Assembly: GCF_963678635.1 (NCBI RefSeq) | Contig: NC_087070.1 | Location: forward strand, 8,900,539 to 8,964,538 | Length of the DNA stretch: 64,000 bases | Reading direction: 5' to 3' | DNA from: Symsagittifera roscoffensis | Lineage: Eukaryota; Xenacoelomorpha; Acoela; Convolutidae | Shown here: piece after piece, positions 29,303 to 41,690 of the stretch | Layout of the letters: the number at the start of each line of letters is the position of its first letter | Position numbering within the stretch: the first letter of the stretch is position 1 | Position numbers and translations under genes: made by a program | Notes under the pieces: model-generated | The model's database searches: none | What the model was told of the DNA's origin: nothing | Seen by the model: only the letters and a program-made list of their open reading frames with translations

Positions 29303-32300
29303 TATCATACAATTTTCATATATGAAAAAATGCTGATCATACCCTTTCATGAGTGAGTGTATGAGAATAGCAAAATGAGAGTTTTTTCCATTCTATGAAA
29401 AAGTATGATAAGCATTTTTCCATGATTGAAATTACAACAAATTTTTGGTTCGAAAATTTGTGTTTCATCCGAAACACTAACCACGGACTTTTTATCATAA
29501 AAAACCCAAATTGTACCCGGTAAATACCACGCAGGTAAACTGAATTTGGCGATTTTAGCCATTTTCACATGGAATTATATACCAAAATTGTAAATTTTTG
29601 TTTAAGGCTAGATAATTTTGTTGGTTCATAAAAAAGTCCTGTTTTGTTTTACATTTTTTAGCAAATGAAACAAAAAAGTATAATCGTGTAAACAAAAAGA
29701 CAGTTTTTTGCGGTTTTTGGATTTTTCTGGGTGAACAACTTATACTGGACTAGGTTACAAACACGAAAAACCAAATTTTGCAAGCAAAAATTTTTCGTAA
29801 GATTTATAATTGAGCACAAAAGCAAGTTTGCAACCAAAGAAGTCATGAAAAACTTTCTACCTCAAATTTGGGTTTTTGTTTATGAAAAAATGCATATTAT
29901 ACAATTTTTATATACGAAAATTATATGATAAGCTTTTTCCGACCGAAAATAATATTATGTTTTTGATTGTCAAAATGCCCTCTATCATAGATATAATTAT
30001 TTAAATCTTTTTAAAGTTACCCAGAAGTTTTTGAAAAAAAATTTATGACAAATAGATTATCTTATAAATTTCATATATGAAAACTGTAGGACAAGATTTA
30101 TCAAAAATTTTTAATCATTTTTTTACTGACCAGAAAGCTTCAAAAGAGGAAAATGGACCAAAAAAGTGCATTAAAATTTTTGAAATACTTTTTAATTTTT
30201 GTGTGAATTTTCTATTATAAGCATTTTTCCATAAACATCATTAACGAATTTGTATGATGAGCATTTGTCTTTTATGAACGTCAACCCGGGATATTATTTG
30301 CTTATTATTGAACTAGAGCTAACCTAATCATGAGCGGAAAATATATATGGCTATGTTTCAATGTCCTTAACTTTACAAAAAATAGTGAAACATAATTAAA
30401 GTTTGATAATTTCAGCAAATAACTTAATTGATTGGAAGAAAAACTATTTTTAAGAATTTTTCACTTTTATGGGATGCGACAAACTTACTGTTTCATGGAT
30501 AAAAAGGGATTATAACGCCTTTTCATAATATTGTGTTCTAAAATTCGAAATCAATTGATTATAATTGATTAAAAACGGATTCTTTAAGTTTTGATACAAT
30601 TAAAAAAAACATTTCTTAATCCATTACGAGGTCAAACTGTGCGTTTTGGGAATTGTAAGTGGATTCCGCAGCAAAGACTCTCCCGTTGTTCTTCTTTTGA
30701 TCTTTCATTTCTTTTGATCGTTCCGAAATTTTTTAAACATGTTTAAAGAATTGTCTCTGGAACCCAGGATCATGAAGACCCAAAATTGTGCGCCTATCCA
30801 GTGCACAGTATGGCCTCATAGGGTTGATTATGATCGATTGTTTTCAGCTTAATTCAAAAATATTTTTTGAAAAAAGACAATCCATTTCAACCGTTTTTAA
30901 TAGCTTATAATCAATTTTTGTTAAATCTTTTATCGACTACTTTCATTTGTGCATATCTATTTTAAGTTTCAGTTAGTTATTGCGTTTCTCACTAAATTTC
31001 AGCTTTTTCTTAGTTTTAACCGCGTTTTAATGAAAAGTTACGTATTTTTACTTTTTAGTTGATTTCCCTTGCCCTCCCCCCACCGTTACCTGTTACCCCT
31101 ACCGTAGTAGCGTATTAGTGGGACGCGGGATTGGGAGCGAAATGGAGGGGAGGTTGCGCTCAGTGGGGGTGGTGAACATGTTGATGAACCAAGAAAGCTG
31201 CAAAAATTCGAGTAATTATTTACAAAAAATAACCTGTATTAACGATTAAAACTATCGATTAACGATTAAAAACACATTTCGTTGTGTAAACGTGCCAAGA
31301 TAACTATCTCCACAAAACTGTAGTTGCAATGAAAATCCATTATTATCGTTTTTTCTCCATGAAATTTCGTTTGTGCATTTTGACACAATTAAACTTAATC
31401 TAATTGAATTTTTTTGGTCCAGAAGTTGTGCGTTTTTGTAAATTTTGAGAAGCCCTCAATTAGTTAGACGTGGAATTGCACACATTGTTTGCTTTTCAAC
31501 CATAAAAAAGCGAATTAAATGGCACTTTGCCATACATGGCGCGTCGAGCCAAACATATTCGAGCCTTTGATAAGTCGAAAAAACTTTTCCACAAGTAAAA
31601 TCTTCAAGAACTCTTTTTTTTTCTGAATGAGAAAAAAAATGGCTAGAACAAATCTGCTGCATTTTACTGAAAACCTTCCCCTATTTTTCAATGAAACAAC
31701 AAAACAAATAATTTCATTCAGTTCATTTTTTATGCCTGCGCAAATTAAACAAGATCTTTTGTTGAGACAGGAGTGTATAGCTCTCCTTATGGATAGTGCA
31801 TAGTTGCGAAATAGACCGTCTCATCGCTCTACCCGCACTCAGTAAAAAGATAAAATAATCGATTATATTACAATTATAATTGTACTTTTATCAAAACTAT
31901 AATTAATTACAAGCGAAAAATTTAAATGTTTAAGCAAATTGTAATTCTTTATAATGATAACAAATTTTGTGACATTATAACATATTATATTGAATTATAA
32001 TTAATTATAATTTTTCCTAATTTCTCTTTTAATCTCTTATAAAATCTCATAATTTTTTATAATAGATTATAATACTTTTTTTGGTCAAAAGTCTCTCAAA
32101 ATGAGATGTCTTGTCACTCTTTGGATCATCTGAACACAAAGTTTTACCACGAAAAAAAAACTTTCATAGAGGTCTCTTCATATTAGATGAAAGAATCCGC
32201 AGTAGATGAAACATAACTCTTCTTTATAAATCATAAAACTAAAGCAGTGTGCTGATATTTTAGTGGTTAAAAAGATTTTAAAATATATATCTTGAAACAA

Positions 32301-32678
32301 CTATAATCAAGAAGAAATGAAAAAACGAAAAAGTTTTTGAATTGGAATTAATTTGAAAACTGTTGAAATATTTTTGCCATTTTTCAGATAAATCAACATC
32401 TACAAAAAGCATAAAATATAAGCACTTCGTGTGCAAGGTCCAAGACAAAAGGGGCAACCAAAAAGGATTGTAATCGATTAAAACGGTTTTTCCAGCAAAA
32501 AAATGAGATAGAAATTCAGATAAAATAATCGATTATATTCGATTAAAATGTGTTTTAAATGATTATATTTGATATCAAAAACAGATATTACAATCAATTG
32601 TTATTTTATTAAAATCAATTTTATCTCAATTTTTGTAAGACTGGTAAAAAAAATCATTTTATAATCGTTCTATAATCA
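29303..32678. other. AT-rich spacer with recurrent motifs, copy A
   Basis: No supportable gene. 29310-30290 holds about six forms of TATGATAAGCATTTTTCC in both orientations. 30540-32680 holds many ATAATCGATTAT-like palindromes. A GC-richer islet at about 31066-31215 (CCCTCCCCCCACCGTTACC, then GGGACGCGGGATTGGGAGCG) stands out from the AT-rich surroundings and is kept almost unchanged in copy B. Confidence 0.5.
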
Positions 32679-32926
32679 ACCTAGTTTGCTCCTGGTTGGA
32701 TATCCCTTCCGTGGTGTAGCCGACCATCAACACTGCTTCCGTCGCTGACTCCCTACGTTCACCCTGCGCTTCTAGCTGTAGGATAGCATTCAACATCACC
32801 GTCAACCTCTCATCGACTTGGGTGTAATCGAGATCCCTCAAGCGCTTATACAGTTTGTGGGCCTCTTGAGCGCTGCTGGCATAGATTTCCAGAAACGATC
32901 AGCCATTGTCACTATCTTCAAATTGA
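32679..32926 (-). pseudogene. Second copy of the SGNH locus N-terminal segment
   Basis: Repeats RLRDLDYTQVDERLTVML and LQLEAQGERRESATEAVLMV of 25676-25925. Cut at its coding-downstream side by the duplication junction, so it has no link to the coiled coil or SGNH domain. Confidence 0.7.
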
Positions 32927-33493
32927 TCTAGGGTATTAACCGACTTGAGAACACTGTACCAGTTAAACTTGAGAACACCGTGCCAGTTAAACTTGAGAAT
33001 ATCGTCTGAGACCGCTGATAGAGAACTTGCTCTAGATATCTTTCTCTTCGTTGAGTGTGTGTTGCTTGGGTGTCAGTTCAATTTGAGAAATCAATCTGAA
33101 AATAAAATCCATTTTTAGACTAAAATGTTCTGTTCCTAACCTAAGCCCCCCTCATTATTGTGCTTAAAACATTATACCTCCATGTTCTTCACTAAAATAA
33201 TTCAATTGGAAACTTTAAGAGCATGCAGATTCATATCCTGTTTTAGCACCGTCAACTCTTTAAAATTTTAATTGTCATGCCAATTGCGTTAAAATTCATC
33301 TACCTGCTTCGCGCCCCCCTGTACCGAACTCGAGACCTCCATGTACCTAACTCAAGACCTCCATTGTGCGCCTGAGACTCAGGCGATACTCAAGTAGTTT
33401 TTCTTGTGTAATTGTACCGTTATCCCCGTTTCTGCAAAAACAACGTGTAGAATAGCGTATAATTCCCTTGGGTTCAACTTTCCCCTGTTTGGG

Positions 33494-33760
33494 TCATAGA
33501 TCCGGCAACGAGACCTGCATTATCCTTCTTTTGACCAAGAAGTCTCTCAGCCTCGTTAGTGCCAACATCACGTGCTCAGGATTTATCGTGTTCCTTTCAT
33601 CGATCCTTGTTACCAGAAAGCACAGGTTTTTACCCGGAACCTGTGAACCTGATAGGGGAAGCGAAGCCATTCCTCCCAACCCCGGTCTCTGCCTAAGTAG
33701 AAACTCCACGTTCTGATATTCTCTCTTGAAGTCGGCCTCTAGTCTCGATTTGAAGCTCAT
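33494..33760 (-). pseudogene. Second copy of the small ORF MSFKSRLEAD
   Basis: 88 codons matching 26416-26712 at the start (MSFKSRLEADFKREYQNVEF) and middle (LVTRIDERNTINPEHVML); the C-terminus differs because copy B has extra DNA there. No function assigned. Confidence 0.55.
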
Positions 33761-33829
33761 TACTATTACAAATTACAAATTTACAACAACTTATTACAAA
33801 TTACAACTTATTACAAATTTATTCAAAGT

Positions 33830-36279
33830 CATTACACTGACAATACACCAGCACGAAAATCTCACCATAGATTTCAATACATCAACTCAAAATACACATC
33901 ACCGTTTTTTCCTAACTTCATCTATTGTTTTAAAGACACTAACCTACAAGGCATCTTCCGAAATTATGATCCCATCACTCAGATGTATATCTTCTGCCCA
34001 CTAAACAAACTCCTAAACGTAGACGAATCCGGCCCACTAATTGTACCTCATGAAATCCTTCAGCCCATCGAAGTCCCCATTCTAGAATTCATATATAACA
34101 CTCGCTACAATCACAAATTATAAAATCTAATACAAAACTCACCGTATGAACAATCACTTCACACTGAAGAACGTAACGTCATTAAAGCACTTGAATTGCT
34201 TTGGCCACTTTTGCAAACTAAACACATCATTCGTTTGTTAGCTAAACTACTAACCTCATCTGATATCACCCACAATGTTTTTTCGCATGGCTTCTTCACC
34301 GACGATTAAGGTAATATGAATTCAATACTTAACTAATAAACTCAAACAGCACTAACCATTATCATACGATGTTTTCTCTTTTGCTTTATAGGCACAATCA
34401 TCAATCATCTACAAAACAAAAATCAAAATTAAAAACAGAAACTCTTTTTCAAATCATTAATTATTATTAACCTATCCAATAATTAAAGCAATAAAATTAT
34501 CCTGTACAAAACAGTAAATTAATATAAGTGTTTTCCCCAAAGTAGTAAATATTCATAAATTGAAAATAACTTATTATTTTTAAACCTCAAATCAAGCAGT
34601 AAAAACTATAAGTAGCTTCTTCAAAGACGCTTCTTCATTTGCTCTCGCCCAAATATTCTATCCAAATTTGCCTACAAAGAATTCTTTGAAATGATGAATT
34701 TGAGTTTCAATTTTGACTGATAACATTTTTAACAAAATTAACACGTTTCAAATTTTCCTTTAACCTGGTTGGAAAGGAATTATATAATAATCCAAACTAA
34801 CCAACGCAAGCTTACTAAATATCATTAACCACAACCTAACAGCATGACTAATCAAAGAAAACCCACGGTACCCAAACTGGAAAAACAAAAGCTTAGAACC
34901 GGATAAAATATTGTTTTAAAGACTACTTTTAAGTCTGAATACAAAAGAACCAAAAACACCAAAAATTCGAAAGACAAACCCAAAACAAACAATTTGATTT
35001 TTAAAGAAAAAACGAAAATAAGAGAATAAAAGAAAATACTAGTAATAAAAAATGGCATGAAAAGTTGAACTAACACAGGACCCTGCAAAAGGAGAGCACG
35101 AAATTATACCCTCGCTTCTGGCCTAACCCACCAGAAGAGGACCTCCTGAGCATGCTCTACAGCCGGCCTCACCCACCGTGCTACATCCACGCTTTGTGAC
35201 ACCCACGACACTACTTTTGACGAGAGTTACTCAAGTGTGAGTAGCTCTTAAAATAAACCGAACTAAATAATAACGCTTTTCCGATAAAAACTAATACAAT
35301 GATCATAACTAAAAAACAAGATTAACAAAGATTTATATGTGTAAATGATATAATGCAGTATATAGATTATAAACAGCTTAAAGACGAGCAGCAAGAAACT
35401 TGAAAACCTAATTGCACTCCAACTACGGGTTGGAAAAACCCACCTGACATGCTGCCTACAGTCACTATACTCAATAATCGTAGAGTACGACTTGGCATCG
35501 CAGAAAAGGAAAACCATTGCAACAGAACAATGGCCATCTCGATGTTCAAATATGCGTACAGATCCAAGTCACCAGACATTGCATCCAAGCTCAAGCTTCA
35601 CACCATTCCCATCAAGATCAAAACACAGTTCTCCGTCAAAAAAGACCAAAAGATCATAACATACCATTTGGAAATCAGATTGATTCCAGAAACAACAGCA
35701 ACAGTTGGCGGTCATACTCCTTGTCGAATGACAGACTGATATTGACGATTTCATCTTCCTGGAGCAGACGGATAAGACGTCCTTCTCCAAGAACGAAACA
35801 GAAATGATGCTCGAGAAATACAAAACAAACATCATCCATCCTTCATTATAAATGATAGAAAAAGAACAAAAACTAATACTCTCTAAACCCCGGATGGGTC
35901 GAACCAGATCTAAACTAGTATTTATCATCGGTTATTATGATTAAATTTTTTCTGTATAAAATTTTTAATACTAACCAATCATACTCCATAAAACTAACAA
36001 CCTATTCATTCGTAAAGTGTTGAAACTAATTGTAGTTTCAACACCAGATCAAGTGGAATTAAATTTAGAAAACAGTTGTTCTGATACTGGAACTAACTCG
36101 CGCAAACCGGTGTACACTAGATCTATTGAGACTAAGAGATTTAAGAGTAAGATTAAGATCGGTATTAGACTAAGAAGTTGCACGAATCTATCCGGCCGAA
36201 AATAAGATAGCGTGAAGAGCAGACGGTATACCTTATCTGAAATTACTCTATGAGTACAGTAACCTACACATAACTCGTT
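33830..36279 (+). mobile_element. 3' end of an AT-rich Gypsy-like element, copy B
   Basis: The duplicate of 26770-29302 within the tandem copy. It has the same parts: the small 3' ORF region near 33965-34310, U3-like stretch, hairpin-bearing insert near 35090-35250, and LTR core at 35899-36279. Broken. Confidence 0.7.
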
Positions 36280-39200
36280 ATCATACATTTTTCATATATG
36301 AAAAAATGCTTATCATACCCTTTCATGAGTGAGTATATGAGAATAGCAAAATAAGCGTTTTTTTCTATTCTATGAAAATGTATGATAAGCTTTTTTCCAT
36401 GATTGAAATTACAAAATATTTTTGGTTCGAAAATTTGTGTTTCATCCGAAACACTAACCTCGGATTTTTTGTCATAAAAAAACCCAAAGTGTACCCGGCA
36501 AATACCACGCAGGTAAACTGAATTTGGTGATTTTAGCCATTTTCACATCGAATTATATACCAAATTTGTAACTTTTTGTTTAAGGCTAGATAGTTTTGTT
36601 GGTTCATAGAAAAGGCCTGTTTTTTTTACAAATTCATTTTTACTTTATCAAATGAAACAAAAAATTATAATTTTTTGTGGTTTTTGGATTTTCTGGGTGA
36701 AAAACTTATCCTGGACTACGTTATAAACACGAAAAGTCAAATTTTGCAAGCAACATTTTTTCGTAAGATTTATATTTGAGCACAAAAGCAAGTTTGCAAC
36801 CAAAAAAGGCATGAAAAACTTTCTACCTCAAATTTGGGTTTTTGTTTATGAAAAAATGCATATTATACAATTTTTATATACGAAAATTATATGATAAGCT
36901 TTTTCCGACCGAAAATAAAATTATGTTTTTGATTGTCAAAATGCCCTCTATCATAGATATAATTATTTAAATCTTTTTAAAGTTACCCAGACACGTTTTT
37001 TGTGATTTTTGAAAAAAAAATTACGACAAAATGATTATCTTATAATTTTTATATATGAAAACTGTAGGACAAGAGTTATCAAAAATTTTAAATTATTTTT
37101 GTACTGACCAGAAAGCTTCAAAAGAGGAAAATGGACCAAAAATGTGCATTAAAAATTTTGAAAATTTTTTTATTTTTTGTATGAATTTTCTATTATAAGC
37201 ATTTTTCCATAAACATCATATACAAAACTGAATGATGAGCATTTTTCTTTTATGAACGTCAACCCGGGATATTATTTGCTTATTATTGAACTAGAGCTAA
37301 CCTAATCATGAGCGAAAAATATATATGGCAATGTTTCAACGTCCTTAATTTTACAAAAAATAGTGAAACATAATAAAAATTTGATAATTTCAGCAAATAA
37401 TTTAATTGATTGGAAGAAAAAATATTTTAAAGAATTTTTCATTTTTATGGGATTCGACAAACTTACTGTTTCATGGATAAAAAGGGATTATAACGCTTTT
37501 TTTCATAATATTGTGTTCTAAAATTCGAAATCAATTGATTATAATTGATTAAAAACGGATTCTTCAAGTTTTGGTACAATTCAAAAAAAGTAATTTTTTA
37601 ATCCATTAAGAGGTCAAACTGTGCGTTTTTTGGGAAATGTAAGTGGATGCCGCAGCAAAGACTCTCCCGTTGTTCTTCTTTTGTTCTTTCATTTCTTTTG
37701 ATCGTTCCGAAATTTTTCAAACATGTTTAAAGAATTGTCTCTGGAATTCAGAATCATAAAGACCCAAAATTGTGCGCCTATCCAGTGCAGAGTATGGCCT
37801 CAGAAGGTCGATTATGATCGATTGTTTTCAGCTTAACTCAAAAATATTTTTTGAAAAAAAAAACAATCCATTTCAATCGTTTTTAATAGCTTTTATTCAA
37901 TTTTTTAAAATCTTTTTCCGACTACTTTCATTTGTGCATATCTATTTTAAGTTTCAGTCAGTTATTGCGTTTTCTCACTAAATTTCAGCTTTTTCTTAGT
38001 TTCAACCGCGTTTTTATGAAAAGTTACGTATTTTTACTTTTTATTTGATTTCCCTTACCCTCCCCCCCACCGTTACCTGTTACCCCTACCGTAGGGGCGT
38101 ATTAGTGGGACGCGGGATTGGGAGCGAAGTGGAGGGGAGGTTGCGCTCAGTGGGGGTGGTGAACATGTTGATGAACCAAGAAAGCTGCAAAAATTCGAGT
38201 AATTATTTACAAAAAATAACCAGCAGTCATGGACTTGAAGTTAAAAAAATAATGAATTTATATAAAAAAAAATTAATTACCATCAGTTGCAATGGATTAC
38301 AACAGAATTTTATTTTTGACAACAATCGGTTACTATCGATTATCGATTAATCTCCATAAAAATTCGGAGTGTGCATTTTGACACAATTAAATTTAATCTA
38401 ATTGATTTTTGTCGGTCCAGAAGTTGTGCGTTTTTGTAAATTTTGAGAAGCCCTCAATTAGTTAGATAAGGAATTGCGTACATTGTTTGCTTTTCAACCA
38501 TAAAAAAGTATTAATTGGCACTTTGCCATATATGGCGCGTCGAGCCAAACATATTCGAGCCTTTGATAAGTCGAAAAAACTTTTCCACAAGAAAACGCTT
38601 CATGAATTTTTTTTTGAATGAGAAAAAAATGGCTTGAACAAATCTCCTGCTTTTTACTGAAAATTTTCCCCTATCTTTTAATGAAACAACAAACTATAAT
38701 TAATTACAAGCGAAAAAATTAGTTGTTCAAACAATTTGTAATTCATTATAAAGATAACAAATTTTGTGACATTATAACAGATTATATTCAATTATAATCG
38801 ATCATATTTTTTCCTAATATCTCTTTTAATCTCTTATAATATCTCATAATCTTTTATAATAGATTAAAAAACTGTTTTCGGTCAAAAGTCTTTCAAAATG
38901 AGATGTCTTGTCACTCTTTGGTTCATCTGAACACAAAAATTTCATAGATGTCTCTTCATATTAGATGAAAGAATCCGCGGTAGATGAAATATAATTCTTC
39001 TTTATAAATCACAAAACTAAAACAGTGTGCTGATATTTTAGTGGTTAAAAAAATTTTGAAATATATATCTTGAAACAACTATAATCAAGAAGAAATGAAA
39101 AAAAAAAGTTTTGAATTTGAACTATTTTGAAAATTGTTAAAATATTTTTGCCATTTTTCAGATAAATCAACATCTACAAAAAGCATAAAATATAAATACT

Positions 39201-39447
39201 TCATGTGCAAGGTCGAAGACAAAAGGGGCAAACAAAAAGGATTGTAATCGATTAAAATGGTTTTTCCAGCAAAATAAATGAGATAGAAATTCGGATAAAA
39301 AAATTCGATTAAATTCGATTATAATGTGTTATAATTGATTATATTTGATTTCAAAAAGAGATATTACAATCAATTGTTATTTAATTAAAATCATTTTTAT
39401 CTCAATTGTTGTAAGACTGGTAAAAAAAATCATTTTATAATCGATTA
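36280..39447. other. AT-rich spacer with recurrent motifs, copy B
   Basis: The duplicate of 29303-32678 with the same motifs and the GC-richer islet at about 38053-38200. No supportable gene. Confidence 0.5.
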
Positions 39448-39512
39448 TTAACGCTTGAATCTGGATGCGGGTACTTTCTTCGTTCACACCAATCATTTCT
39501 TTCCCGCACCGA

Positions 39513-39953
39513 GCGCTCATGGATTCTTATCAATTATAATGGATTCCCGAGACAAAAATAATCGATAATAATCTGTTACGGATGTATTATAATGGTTGTG
39601 GTAAAAAAAACAGTGAAATGAAGTGTTAAACTGCGATGAATTAGAAAAAGTAGAGACAAAAAATATATAATTTTTTTTTCTGATTTTTTTCTTAAATGTA
39701 ACATTTTATGAAACATAACACATAGCAACTACACTAAACAGGAAATGAGACAATTTCGAACAAAATTGTAAATTTCATGAATAACCCCTCGGAAAAATCC
39801 ATTATAATCGATTATAATGGATTTTATTGGGATAAAAAATATTAGAATTATAATCCATTTTAATGGATTATAATCGATTATATTGTCATTTTATAGATGC
39901 TGGCCATGTTATGACAATATAACCGATTATGATCCATGGGCGCTCGGTGCGGG
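39513..39953. mobile_element. Short TIR element, non-autonomous DNA transposon candidate
   Basis: CCCGCACCGAGCGCTCATGG at 39513-39532 is matched by its near-perfect reverse complement ending at 39953 (CCATGGGCGCTCGGTGCGGG). The inverted ends extend imperfectly to about 45 bp. The 441-bp interior has no coding capacity and is full of ATAATCGATTATAAT palindromes. I could not settle a target-site duplication. It sits just past the end of tandem copy B. Confidence 0.65.
39794..39825. repeat. 32-bp perfect palindrome inside the TIR element
   Basis: Centred on ATCGAT: TCCATTATAATCG with its mirror complement, extended by four A/T pairs each side. Followed at 39850-39875 by another inverted pair (ATAATCCATT and AATGGATTAT). 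Confidence 0.8.
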
Positions 39954-40631
39954 TTCATATTCTCAAAAATTAACGACAATAGTAACTCATGCTAAATTTC
40001 AATACGCGGCCGTGTATGGAGGAGAAGAAACACCGATACTTGCAAAAAAAATTGTTTTCTGACTAGCAGTTTGGAGCGCAAATATTTCATGATAACAAAC
40101 TGAAAATGAAAAAATGTACTTATGGTTGAGTTTGTATGGTGCAACATTATTTGAATCATACTTTGTAATTGATTGCTGAAACCCTGAAGTTGGTTTATCA
40201 TCACGCTGCCAAAAAAAACTAATTATCTCTAGATGAAATTGACAAAGCAAGAGCCTCATTGATACAGTTCTGCGCAAAAAGTAGCGGAGAAAAATTCATC
40301 GATAAAGTAGCAATTGGCGATTTCCGGGCAGACACTGGAATATCAGCACTGTAAAAGTTGATGTACATTGTGCAGCTGAGGAAAATAGATGAGATGACTC
40401 ACAAAATAAAAAAGCTGATCTTCGTTATTTGGAGCCACGGAAGAAATTTATTTATGCGGAGCGAGCAATTTTTCGCAGTACATGGCAAAATTCAATTGAA
40501 ACCGTTTCCAATTTAGTTGACAGAGAAGTAGCTTTGAAAAACTTGGTGTCCAATGCTCATTGGCTTACATTCAAGAATTGAATATTGAAACTTCAACAAA
40601 CTAAGAGTACTCTAAGTTAGTGAGTACTAAG
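39954..40631. other. Unassigned DNA
   Basis: No gene supported. Two overlapping short minus-strand open frames (39992-40277) lack any recognisable feature. Some stretches near 40250-40620 have the base composition of decayed coding DNA and may belong to the degraded Gypsy copy to the right. Confidence 0.35.
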
Positions 40632-40799
40632 AGGAAATTTTCTTGAACACAAGTGCCTCGGCACTGCACCCGGAAAAAATTTTATTCTTGCCAAGGATCC
40701 AACAATTTGTGCTACGTAGCACAAATTGTTGGATCCTTGGCAAGAATAAAAATTTTTCCGGGTGCAGTGCCGAGGCACTTGTGTTCAAGAAAATTTCCT
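40632..40799. repeat. 168-bp near-perfect palindrome
   Basis: Two 84-bp arms with no spacer, meeting at CTAC|GTAG (centre between 40715 and 40716). By eye the arms differ at one position, an A/T run near 40671-40677 and its partner. Arms contain CTTGCCAAGGATCCAACAAT and CCTCGGCACTGCACCCGG. It could be a foldback element or a recently made inverted duplication. It interrupts decayed retroelement sequence. Confidence 0.9.
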
Positions 40800-40879
40800 T
40801 CAGGGTGATGTCATTAATTGAAAGAACAGACTCATGATATGGTGAGTTCTGAAGTTCTTGAAGCAGTAGAAGGTGGATC

Positions 40880-41690
40880 TGATCGGGCAAGTCCACCTGT
40901 TTTGAAGGAAAAACTAATTGGTAGGATTTGCCGCATTTGTCACTACAAAGCAAACAAAGTGATTTATCCAAATTTGAAAGATTCTTTCGATGTTCCGAAC
41001 ATCAATCAAATGTTGGAGACAATTAGAAACGCAAAATACCTCGGCAACTAGAACTGAAGGACGCCTACCTACAGGTTGTACTGTCTTCGGCTAGTCGAAC
41101 AATAACAAAAACCACTACTCCAAGTGGATTGTATCAGTTCAAACTTTTGCTACAAGGATTAAAAACAACATTTGCAACTTTTCAGGACTTTTTGAGAAAA
41201 ATTTTGGGCCAGCATTACTCCGCCAGGTAATAGTCTATCAAGATGACTTTCACATGCCTGTAGCTGATAGATAAACGTCGGATAAAATGTGCAGCAAGTT
41301 TCATCAACACTGAAGGAAGAAAACTGTACATTTAATGGACAAGGGTGTTTTTTCTAAAACCGAAAAATGTTAGGGCTAGAACGTCTCATTCAGCGGATTG
41401 GGTCTTAAATCGGACGTGAAGAAGTTTTGAAATAATTTCATTTTCAAAGAAAAAAAAAGAGCTAGATTGCTTGGTTGACCAAGTGGTTCTCGAAGTTTTA
41501 AAAAAAACTACTGCAGCATTATTGAACACTGTATCAGCTGAAAAAGTATAAGGCAGAGTTTGTCTGCACTGAATTTCATACTGAAAAACGAAACATGAAC
41601 TGTGTAGAAAACCGAATTTGAGTGCGTGAAATCCAAAAAAAAAAGAGCGGACTTCATTTTTGATGCTAGTCAATTTGCATTGGGTTAGTT
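40880..41690 (+). mobile_element. Decayed Gypsy RT and RNase H fragment
   Basis: Recognisable Gypsy RT text at about 41050-41260: ELKDAYLQVVLS, TTPSGLYQFKLLLQGLK, TFATFQDFLRKILGQ, and a YxDD-like box. RNase H text FIFDASQFALG stands near 41650. The rest is unreadable; many breaks. Old. It is not obviously the same family as the Gypsy element at 1-5303 or the AT-rich family. Confidence 0.65.

Larger units (their letters stand above)
25676..32678 (+). repeat. Tandem duplication, copy A (about 7.0 kb)
   Basis: From ACCTAGTTTGCTCCTGG to TTATAATCG this segment repeats next to itself as 32679-39447. It contains the first part of the SGNH locus (minus), the 3' end of an AT-rich Gypsy element (plus), and AT-rich spacer. 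Copies are alike over most of their length with scattered substitutions and indels, so the event is not very recent. One 195-bp piece (about 31701-31898) is present here only. Confidence 0.9.
32679..39447 (+). repeat. Tandem duplication, copy B (about 6.8 kb)
   Basis: Direct tandem copy of 25676-32678. It carries about 45 extra bases near 33436-33482 and a different spacer at 38218-38350 where copy A has 31223-31330, and lacks the 195-bp piece of copy A. Its left end starts mid-gene. Confidence 0.9.

Noticed and set aside
31801-31898. Second copy of the CCCGCAC-ended TIR element
   Set aside because: Only ACCCGCACT plus an ATAATCGATTAT stretch is shared; no matching inverted end found.
40643-40837. 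ORFs reading in both directions through the palindrome
   Set aside because: The same peptide appears on both strands because the DNA is its own reverse complement.
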